Positions 1 to 6,468 of a stretch of 64,000 nucleotides of DNA are shown one piece after another. The DNA comes from G963676655 sp963676655 (GTDB lineage Bacteria > Verrucomicrobiota > Lentisphaeria > Victivallales > Victivallaceae): the NCBI GenBank assembly GCA_963676655.2, contig CAXXKX010000003.1:2046001-2110000 (forward strand), in the 5' to 3' direction. Position 1 is the stretch's first letter; every line of letters begins with the position of its first letter. The notes beneath the pieces are model-generated. The model did no database searches and had not been told where the DNA came from. It saw nothing but the letters and a program-made list of their open reading frames with translations. The position numbers and the translations under genes are program-made.

Positions 1-45
1 ATGTTAGGTTTATTCATAGTTCGCTCTTTCATTTCTAATTTCTAA

Positions 46-1497
46 TTAATTAAGTCCCAGTCTTTCGTATTGTTCTTCGGGTGCGTCATTTTCACGCATC
101 AGTTTGACCATCAAGTCGATCATTTCGGTTTCCTTTTCGGGATCGTTCAACGGATTCTGCTGTTTCGGGTCACGGTCAAGGTCAAACAGCATGGTGCCGA
201 AATTTGCCGCTTTTACTCCCTGGAACGCGGCTCCGGCAATCTGCATGACCGGAGTGCCTTTGGTGAAGGAAAATCCTTCGTGCCATTGCATAGTGCGCAT
301 TTCTTCAAGTGAGAACGGAACTCGCATGTGTGCCGGCATGTGGGTGTAGTTGAATAGAGGTTTATTATCCGGTGACGCCGGGCCGCGCATATAGACAAAA
401 TGGCCGTCGGTACAGTTGACGTGGCCGCCGTGCAGACCGTACAACGCGCCGTCCCTGATTTTCAGGTCCTCTTTGATCACCGGTTCAAGGTCGACTCCCT
501 GCATATCTTGCGGCAGGTCGATGCCAAAATAACCCAGCACGGTCGCGGGCAGATCAATGGTCTGGACCAGACTGCCGCGCCTTTCGCCTTTGACGTCGCA
601 GCGCGGGTCCCAGACAAACAACGGCGTATGCGCTATTTCGTTATAGAACGGAGCCCAGCACTTGGCCCAGCAGTCATGCTCGCCCAACAGGAAACCGTGA
701 TCGGTATTGACGATCAGCATGGTGTCCTTCCACATATCGTTGGCATCCATAAAATCGATTATCCGGCCCATATAATCGTCGCACATGGCAACCAGGGCGG
801 CGTTGAGTTTGCGGTAGATTTCATTCTGGTCCCAGTTGTCGACCGGTCCGTACGGCGGCCAGTCGTTAAAGCCTTCCAGGTCGATATCGAACCTTTCGAG
901 ATATTCCGGCGGCAGATAGTAGGGTTCGTGGGGATCGAAAGTTTCAAGCTGCAGGAACCAGTTGTCGGCGTCAAGATTGCGCCGCATGAATTCCAGACCG
1001 GCGGCAAAAGTTTTCGGCATCGGGAATTGTTCTTCGCGAGAAATATATTTACGGTTGACCCGATCCCGCTCCCGGGGATTCCTGATCGCGATGGTTTCGC
1101 GGTCAAGCTCAGCAACATCGGCCATCCAGGGATCGCCTTCCTGTCCCCGCAGACATTCCCAGGATGAAAATCTGGTGTGATAGTTGGCTCCGCCTTCCTC
1201 CCAGTAGTGATAGTGGTCGCTGACCAGATGCGAATATACGCCGTTCGCATTCAAAATATCCGGCATGGAATCGTCGAACGGTTCCAGCGGTCCCCAGCTG
1301 CGATGCAGAAAGTTATAGCGGCCGGTATGCAGTTCGCGCCGGGCCGGCATGCACGGCATACTGCCGACGTATGAGCGGTCGAAAACCACGGTTTTTTCCG
1401 CCAGCCGGCTGAAGTTTGGGGTCTGAGCCTCGGTGCCACCATAGCATTCGAGCATATGCCGGTTAAGCGAGTCAAACATTACCATTATTGCTTTCAT
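46..1497 (-). CDS. Type I sulfatase (formylglycine-dependent)
   Basis: This 483-residue protein belongs to the alkaline-phosphatase-like sulfatase family, which removes sulfate esters from glycans or other organic sulfates. The signature Cys-x-Pro-x-Arg (CMPAR, Cys49 to Arg53) followed by RELHTGR marks the cysteine that a formylglycine-generating enzyme would oxidise. Asp9 (MFDSLNR) and a later NTDHGFLLGEHD segment supply metal ligands. The usual second Asp after Asp9 is Ser here. No signal peptide is visible, so a cytoplasmic site or a missed export signal is possible. The ATG at 1497 has AAAGGGAT about 8 nt upstream. The gene diverges from an AraC regulator across about 70 bp, which suggests that the regulator controls it. 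The substrate cannot be told from sequence. Confidence 0.9.
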   Translation of the reverse strand: MKAIMVMFDSLNRHMLECYGGTEAQTPNFSRLAEKTVVFDRSYVGSMPCMPARRELHTGRYNFLHRSWGPLEPFDDSMPDILNANGVYSHLVSDHYHYWEEGGANYHTRFSSWECLRGQEGDPWMADVAELDRETIAIRNPRERDRVNRKYISREEQFPMPKTFAAGLEFMRRNLDADNWFLQLETFDPHEPYYLPPEYLERFDIDLEGFNDWPPYGPVDNWDQNEIYRKLNAALVAMCDDYMGRIIDFMDANDMWKDTMLIVNTDHGFLLGEHDCWAKCWAPFYNEIAHTPLFVWDPRCDVKGERRGSLVQTIDLPATVLGYFGIDLPQDMQGVDLEPVIKEDLKIRDGALYGLHGGHVNCTDGHFVYMRGPASPDNKPLFNYTHMPAHMRVPFSLEEMRTMQWHEGFSFTKGTPVMQIAGAAFQGVKAANFGTMLFDLDRDPKQQNPLNDPEKETEMIDLMVKLMRENDAPEEQYERLGLN

Positions 1498-1566
1498 AAA
1501 ATATCCCTTTGAGTTGAAACTGGATTGTTTACAGTTTATATTATACTTAAGATATATATATTAACC

Positions 1567-2376
1567 ATGAAATATATTGACAAAAACATGAATAATATTG
1601 ACTTAATTAAAATATCAGGGCTCAGCCCATTGTATCGAACCGGGACCAGGATCAATGTCGGATCAGACGTTTTACCACACCGCCACAGCAAGATGGAAAT
1701 GCACCTGATTATGCGCGGCAGAGGTGCGATGGACGTTAACGGCATCCCGTGTCCGCTGGAGGAAAATGATTTTATCATAACTTTTCCCGAGGACGTCCAT
1801 AACTTGAAAACCGCCGCTGATTGCGACTATATTCTGCAATATATGGTTTTTTTTGAGCTTGTCAATGATAATACGGAGCTTCAGGCGGAACTGCGGAAGC
1901 ATTTCAAGAGCGCGGTAAAAACAGATAAAGGGCCCGAGGTGTTTACGGAAGCCGACCGGCTCTGGAACAGTGGTCAAAGTCATCTCCGGGCGGCGGCTGA
2001 ACTTCTGTTGACCTCGTTTATTTACGAGCTGATCGGGGCGGGGGAGGCTCCGCCGTCGAATCCGTATATTCGAAAGGCCCAGGCTTATATGCGCAACCAT
2101 GTTGGCGAAAAAATCTCCCTTGATAAATTGAGTCGCCACGTCGGCCTCGAGAAATCGTATTTCTGTCGTCTTTTCAAGGAGATTACCGGGGATTCGCCGA
2201 TGCGTTATTTTATGGAACAGAAGATTGAGTTGGCCAAAGAGATGATTTCCTCCGGACAGCGCAACTTGTTCATCGCGGAAGCCACCGGGTTTGCCGATGA
2301 ATTCCATTTCAGCCGCACCTTCAAAAAAATAACCGGTATGTCGCCGAGACAATACCGGTTGGATGTTGGTGATTAA
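1567..2376 (+). CDS. AraC-family transcriptional regulator
   Basis: The protein has an N-terminal cupin-type sensor (SDVLPHRHSKMEMHLIMRG and a following beta-rich part) and a C-terminal double helix-turn-helix of AraC type (LDKLSRHVGLEKSYFCRLFK, then FADEFHFSRTFKKITGMSP). Such proteins bind DNA and respond to small ligands, often sugars. I chose the ATG at 1567. A TTG at 1525 would add a hydrophobic extension unlike the family, and an ATG at 1588 is also possible. No strong ribosome site separates these. It diverges from the sulfatase gene, so that gene is the likely target. Its stop codon ends 1 bp before the stop codon of the convergent rtcB. Confidence 0.88.
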   Translation: MKYIDKNMNNIDLIKISGLSPLYRTGTRINVGSDVLPHRHSKMEMHLIMRGRGAMDVNGIPCPLEENDFIITFPEDVHNLKTAADCDYILQYMVFFELVNDNTELQAELRKHFKSAVKTDKGPEVFTEADRLWNSGQSHLRAAAELLLTSFIYELIGAGEAPPSNPYIRKAQAYMRNHVGEKISLDKLSRHVGLEKSYFCRLFKEITGDSPMRYFMEQKIELAKEMISSGQRNLFIAEATGFADEFHFSRTFKKITGMSPRQYRLDVGD

Positions 2377-2377
2377 T

Positions 2378-3595
2378 TCACCCTTTGACAACTCCAAGCG
2401 GGTGAAGTTTGACCAGCGGGGTAATCAGATCGAGCTCTGAGTCGATAACATCTTCAATATCCTTGTAGGCCAAAGGCGCTTCGCTCAGGTCAAAGAGGTT
2501 TTTATCTCCGCGCTTTTTCCACTTGCTGCGAAACTTGCTCCAGCGGTCGAACGCAATTCCTTCCATCGCTTTATCGCATTCTGCCATGGAAAGTTTGCGC
2601 GATGCTTCTCCCCGGCCCATCTTGCGCCCCGCTCCATGAGAACACGACATGAACGATTCGGTCGCGCCGAGTCCCTGTACGATATACGAAGCGGTTCCCA
2701 TGCTGCCGGGGATAATCCCGAGTTCTCCCTTTTTAGCGGAGGTTGCCCCTTTCCGATGAATCCACACATTTTGTCCAAAATGGTTTTCAAGTGCGGCATA
2801 GTTGTGATGGATGTTGATTTCACGGATAAATTCAACTTCATTATGCAAAAAATCCGCTACCGCTTTTTTGAAACAAGCCATCATCCGGTGACGATTTTCC
2901 AGAGCGTATTCAAGGGCAAAATTCATATCCCGGATATAATCCTGTCCGAGCTTGCTGTCGGCCGGCAGAAACGCCAAATCCGGAGACGGCAGTTCGGCGT
3001 GCCATTGCGCATTAAGCTTCTGCGCCAGTTTATGATAGTGGGCGGCAATCTTGTAACCGAGATTGCGCGAACCGGAATGAATCATCAGCCACAGCTTGCC
3101 ATTATCAGCTATCTGAAGCTCGATGAAGTGGTTTCCACCGCCAAGCGTACCCAGGTTCTTACGGTCAAGGAGTGCCGGCCAGTCATAACGGTTTTCGCCG
3201 GGCAGCGAGTCAAGGTATCGCTCAAAGCCATCCCATGTCCGGGACTCTTTATGACTGTTTCCTTCCCCGACGGGGATTTGCTGTTTTACCGCGTCGAGGA
3301 CGGCGCGCCGATCCCGCATGTCGGCAAATTTTTCCGCCGGACAATCGGTTTCAACCGCGATCATTCCACAGCCGATATCAACTCCGACGGCATTAGGTAT
3401 CACCGCGTTTTCACAGGCGATAACTCCACCGATAGGCATACCGTAGCCGACATGGCAATCCGGCATCAAAGCAATATGATTGAAGGTGACCGGGTGTTTT
3501 GCCAGGTTGACCGCCTGCTCCAGCGCGCCGGGCTCAACTTGATCGCACCAAGATTTAACGGGAATGCTGTTTTTAATATCTTTAATCCATTTCAT
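2378..3595 (-). CDS. rtcB: RtcB RNA-splicing ligase
   Basis: RtcB joins RNA ends carrying 2',3'-cyclic phosphate or 3'-phosphate to 5'-hydroxyl ends, using GTP and Mn2+. The family motifs are clear: LMPDCHVGYGMPIGGV and GVDIGCGM near the N-terminus, GGGNHFIEL, a HSGSRNLGY block, and CSHGAGRKMGR, which holds the histidine that takes GMP. Length from the chosen start is 405 residues, as for E. coli RtcB. The start at 3595 is preceded by AAGGAAAA. An upstream ATG at 3655 would add 20 residues overlapping rtcA and is less likely. It lies 13 nt downstream of rtcA in the RtcR-linked unit. No terminator fits between it and the convergent araC-type gene. Confidence 0.96.
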   Translation of the reverse strand: MKWIKDIKNSIPVKSWCDQVEPGALEQAVNLAKHPVTFNHIALMPDCHVGYGMPIGGVIACENAVIPNAVGVDIGCGMIAVETDCPAEKFADMRDRRAVLDAVKQQIPVGEGNSHKESRTWDGFERYLDSLPGENRYDWPALLDRKNLGTLGGGNHFIELQIADNGKLWLMIHSGSRNLGYKIAAHYHKLAQKLNAQWHAELPSPDLAFLPADSKLGQDYIRDMNFALEYALENRHRMMACFKKAVADFLHNEVEFIREINIHHNYAALENHFGQNVWIHRKGATSAKKGELGIIPGSMGTASYIVQGLGATESFMSCSHGAGRKMGRGEASRKLSMAECDKAMEGIAFDRWSKFRSKWKKRGDKNLFDLSEAPLAYKDIEDVIDSELDLITPLVKLHPLGVVKG

Positions 3596-3608
3596 TGTTC
3601 GTTTTTCC

Positions 3609-4625
3609 TTATTTTCCAATTTCAATTTCCCAGACATCAGGCTGAATTTCTTCACAGCTTACCTTGATATCAAGAAATTTTTTAATAATTACAATATTTG
3701 TTTTTGTATGCATGCTGGGCGCCAGAGTACGGAATCTTCCATAGCCGGCCATTGCCAGCGGAATCAGCAGTTGATCCGCCAGAAAACGCCCGACGGGAAC
3801 TCCGGCGGCAAGATAGCGCTGCGTCTGTTTAACCGCGTTTTTCGCTACCTTTTTCCAGGGAACCTGTATTTCGCCAAAACCGGTAAAGAGTTCGGTTACA
3901 TGCTCGCTTTCCAGCTCAACCATGACCGCATTACCCGGTCCCGGAGATGTTACTTCTTCTGTCATGCCGTAATCTTCCGGCCACGAAAGATCATCCAGAA
4001 CCATCTTGATCTCACGTTCCGCGATATGCGCGGGTATATTGGCGCTGATTCCACGCGCCCGACGGGCGGCAATTTCACCTCGCTCAATTATTTCCAACCC
4101 GGAGAGGCTGGAAGTCGGAGTAACCGTTACTTTGAATCTGCCGCCGCCAGCCGGATAAAAACCATGTTGCTCAATTCCGGATTCAACTTTGCAACCCATT
4201 TTATTCAGGAGCGGCAAAAATGATTTCTGGAGAAAGTCGAAGGGCGGGGCATACGGGTTATGGGTGCCGCCCTCGATGGTTATCTCTGAGGGCGCATCCG
4301 CCATTATCAGGGCCGGCAGCACTGCTTGCAGAACCAGGGTTCCACTGCCCGCGGTCCCGACCGCGAAATGATATTCGCCGCCTTTGACTTTGCCGGGGAT
4401 AAAACTCAGCTTTTTAGAACCCATTTCCAGGCCCGTTGCTTCGGCTCCGGAGATCATGGCTGCGGCTTTCACCGCAGTCAGGTGTTGACGCAGGAGTCCG
4501 GGCTTACGCCGCCCGGCCCGGATGTTTTCAAGTATAAACGGTTTTCCAGTTAACATGGAAAGCCCCAGTGAAGTCCGCAGGATTTGCCCGCCGCCTTCTC
4601 CGAATGATCCATCTATCTTAATCAT
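3609..4625 (-). CDS. rtcA: RNA 3'-terminal phosphate cyclase RtcA
   Basis: RtcA converts RNA 3'-phosphate to 2',3'-cyclic phosphate with ATP, forming an enzyme-AMP on a histidine. The protein starts with the family block IDGSFGEGGGQILRTSLGLS, has RAGRRKPGLLRQH and GGTHNPYAPP, and ends with PSMHTKTN, where His306 is the expected adenylated residue. Its 338 residues match the family length. The ATG at 4625 is preceded by AAAGGAAA with good spacing. It sits between the Band-7 gene and rtcB on the same strand, with about 50 nt upstream and 13 nt downstream, so all three are probably one transcript. Confidence 0.96.
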   Translation of the reverse strand: MIKIDGSFGEGGGQILRTSLGLSMLTGKPFILENIRAGRRKPGLLRQHLTAVKAAAMISGAEATGLEMGSKKLSFIPGKVKGGEYHFAVGTAGSGTLVLQAVLPALIMADAPSEITIEGGTHNPYAPPFDFLQKSFLPLLNKMGCKVESGIEQHGFYPAGGGRFKVTVTPTSSLSGLEIIERGEIAARRARGISANIPAHIAEREIKMVLDDLSWPEDYGMTEEVTSPGPGNAVMVELESEHVTELFTGFGEIQVPWKKVAKNAVKQTQRYLAAGVPVGRFLADQLLIPLAMAGYGRFRTLAPSMHTKTNIVIIKKFLDIKVSCEEIQPDVWEIEIGK

Positions 4626-4676
4626 AGTGTTTCCTTTTATTATTTTATAATAGTTATGGTTGTAACAATGTCAAAC

Positions 4677-5780
4677 TTAAAGCAGGTTGACCAATTGTTT
4701 TGTCAGGCCTTTATCGCCAAGCACCACACTGAGTTTGGCGTGGGCGGCGACTCTTTCCAGTGATTCGAGTTCACGCAACCGCATCAGAGTCGGGCTGGAT
4801 TCCAGCATTTTGGCACTGTTTGCCTGACTGCGCATCGCCGCGACCTCTTCGCGCCGGGCGATGATATTTGCTTCGGCAACTTTTTTCGCTTCAGTCACCT
4901 TATTCAGCAAAATTTTCATATCACCGGGCAGAATAACGTCGCGAATGCCCATTGCAACAATTTTGATGCCGAACTCATCAGCCCTTTCCCGCAGAATGGC
5001 TTCCATATTTTTGACAATAGAATTCTTATCCGCGAGAATCGCGTCCAGATCATGCATGCCGATAGTTGTTCTCAGAGCCAGCTGCGCGTCCCGGTAGAGG
5101 GACTGCATGGCATTTTCCGCGACCGAGAACGATTTAACCGGGTCCTGCTCCTGATAAGTAACCACCGCGTTTACACGCAGAGTCACCTTATCGGCAGTAA
5201 TGATATCCTGACCGGAAAGATCGAATACCTGTTCACGCATATCTTTGATATGTACTTTGAACATTCCGGCGTTTTTCCAGCAGAGGTAACGGCCCGGCAG
5301 CAAGGTTTCCGCGTAATCGCCTCTGATGAAGAAAAGCCCGACCCGGCCTTCCGGGATGGTGATTTCCTCGATCAACTCAGATGCTCCGCAGGAGTGCATA
5401 ATTGCTTCAGCGGCATCGTGTTCAAAGCGGATTTGTTCAGTACTGACAATTTCGACTTTGACATCCTTGTATTTGTTCCAGAGTACGTATTGTCCGGAAG
5501 TCAATACTTGTGCAAAACGTCCTTCAATCCAGACCAGGGCGCGTTCATCGTCCTTGAGGTCGATTACTCTGGCGTCATCTTTCAGTGAGCCGGAGGCGAT
5601 AATTACATCCAGATCGCGGTGAAACAACCAGGGTGACCGCTGTGAAACAATATCCACTCTGGTTTCGACAAACGGATTCAGGAACCAGTAACGTCCTTTA
5701 TTCAGTATACCCATAAATTCGCCATTGCGAAAATACAATCCTTTTTCGAAAGACATGATTTTTTCAGTTTTAATTCTCAT
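4677..5780 (-). CDS. SPFH/Band-7 domain protein (slipin-like)
   Basis: A 367-residue protein with a Band-7/SPFH core at roughly residues 130-280 (ITADKVTLRVNAVVTYQ, VAENAMQSLYRDAQLALR, GMHDLDAILADK, DEFGIKIVAMGIRDVILP), followed by a charged helical tail (EAKKVAEANIIARREEVAAM) typical of oligomerising SPFH proteins. The N-terminal 110 residues hold repeated short beta segments such as KGRYWFLNP, SGQYVLWNKYK and PGRYLCWKN. No transmembrane helix is obvious, unlike many slipins. The ATG at 5780 follows GAAGGGA. Comparative genomics of RNA-repair systems has linked SPFH/Band-7 proteins with RtcB and a tRNA-like RNA, and this layout fits. It is the first coding gene behind the sigma-54 promoter. 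A scaffold role is inferred. Confidence 0.88.
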   Translation of the reverse strand: MRIKTEKIMSFEKGLYFRNGEFMGILNKGRYWFLNPFVETRVDIVSQRSPWLFHRDLDVIIASGSLKDDARVIDLKDDERALVWIEGRFAQVLTSGQYVLWNKYKDVKVEIVSTEQIRFEHDAAEAIMHSCGASELIEEITIPEGRVGLFFIRGDYAETLLPGRYLCWKNAGMFKVHIKDMREQVFDLSGQDIITADKVTLRVNAVVTYQEQDPVKSFSVAENAMQSLYRDAQLALRTTIGMHDLDAILADKNSIVKNMEAILRERADEFGIKIVAMGIRDVILPGDMKILLNKVTEAKKVAEANIIARREEVAAMRSQANSAKMLESSPTLMRLRELESLERVAAHAKLSVVLGDKGLTKQLVNLL

Positions 5781-5835
5781 TTCATTTTTCCCTTCAATTT
5801 AATTTTGTGAATGATTATTATGGAACCTTGAAAGA

Positions 5836-6062
5836 GCCGCCGGAAGGCTTTTTCCTTATTGCCGCGTTCCGGCGACGGAGCACTGCTTGAGCTTTTTCCG
5901 TTTACTCTCCTCTCCTGTTCCCCGAGTAATGGAAAAAGCGGTATCCGCGTGCTGCATAGTCGCTTTTACGCTGTTCTGTTGACTTCTTTCAATCAGTCAG
6001 GCAAGCCTGCTTGATTGATTTCCGGCAGCGAACCGGCAAATAAAGAAAAACCTTCCGACGGC
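5836..6062 (-). other. Long imperfect inverted repeat in the leader of the rtc unit
   Basis: Between the tRNA-like RNA and the Band-7 gene, the arms 5836-5877 and 6022-6062 pair over about 40 nt. They share GCCGyCGGAAGG, a pyrimidine-rich stretch and a GCCG core. Read on the minus strand, some mismatches become G-U wobbles. Inside lies a second hairpin (5891-5907 with 5924-5939, a 9-bp GCTTTTTCC/GGAAAAAGC stem extended by TTACTC/GAGTAA) and a third dyad at 5991-6020 (AATCAxTCAxGC arms). The nested layout looks like a branched RNA. It could be a regulatory leader, a second structured RNA, or an old insertion element. No open reading frame of note is present. Confidence 0.6.
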
Positions 6063-6082
6063 AAGTGTCATATCCATAATAA

Positions 6083-6159
6083 TGGTGTTGGAGCAGGAGT
6101 CGAACCTGCGACAACCAAATGATAATCATTTGGCACTTTACCGACAGAGTTGTCCTTTG
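6083..6159 (-). ncRNA. tRNA-like RNA linked to the RtcR/Band-7/rtcAB unit
   Basis: Read on the minus strand this 77-nt stretch has an intact T arm (GCAGG stem 6109-6105, loop TTCGACT, stem CCTGC 6097-6093) and an encoded CCA (6085-6083). Its D arm has a near-normal loop TGTCGGTA holding the G18-G19 pair, and its variable loop is 5 nt (TTGTC). The acceptor stem keeps only about three pairs (GGA with TCC). The anticodon arm is one 19-nt palindrome (6133-6115, eight pairs around TTA), so there is no normal 7-nt anticodon loop. It therefore cannot be an ordinary decoding tRNA. It lies downstream of the sigma-54 promoter and upstream of the Band-7 gene. It fits the tRNA-like partner described for Band-7-type RNA-repair loci. 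Confidence 0.72.
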
Positions 6160-6202
6160 GGCCTCTAAGTCTTTCCTTCGTTAGAATCCGTCCATGGAAC
6201 AG

Positions 6203-6291
6203 GCGTTGCTTACCGCTTATGCTGAGCAACGCACGCCACCGGCCCGGCAGATCTTAGAAACATTTTCAAAAAACCCGTTCTTTGCAGAACG
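6203..6291 (-). other. Two stable hairpins in the 5' leader of the rtc transcript
   Basis: On the minus strand the first hairpin (6291-6276) is CGTTCT, a GCAA tetraloop, then AGAACG. It lies only a few nt after the start point predicted from the sigma-54 promoter. The second (6232-6203) pairs GCGTTGCT with AGCAACGC around a 14-nt loop. Together with the tRNA-like RNA they make the leader densely structured. A role in RNA stability or processing is inferred. Confidence 0.55.
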
Positions 6292-6304
6292 TGATTATAT
6301 ACAT

Positions 6305-6320
6305 TGCAACAACTGTGCCA
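6305..6320 (-). promoter_or_regulatory. Sigma-54 (-24/-12) promoter of the rtc unit
   Basis: The minus strand reads TGGCAC, five bases (AGTTG), TTGCA, which matches the sigma-54 consensus TGGCAC-N5-TTGCA exactly. Transcription would begin near 6294 and run through the tRNA-like RNA into the Band-7, rtcA and rtcB genes. The divergent gene encodes RtcR, a sigma-54 activator, which supports the call strongly. RtcR sites should lie between 6321 and 6468, but I could not pick one with confidence. Confidence 0.88.
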
Positions 6321-6468
6321 GAACTCGTAAAACGACGGTTTATTTATGACAAGTTGCTATTTTTGAGGTTAATAAAAATATTGATATTGTTTTTTGTTTT
6401 TGATTGATATTTCTAGTTGTTATGTTTTATTATATAATATTATCGTAATTTATAAATCTGGATAGTTT

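Noticed and set aside
400..1167. Long open frame on the plus strand inside the sulfatase gene
   Set aside because: It is antisense to a clear sulfatase and has no family pattern or ribosome site.
6083..6159. Ordinary tRNA gene on the minus strand
   Set aside because: The acceptor stem has only about three pairs and the anticodon arm has no normal 7-nt loop, so it cannot decode.
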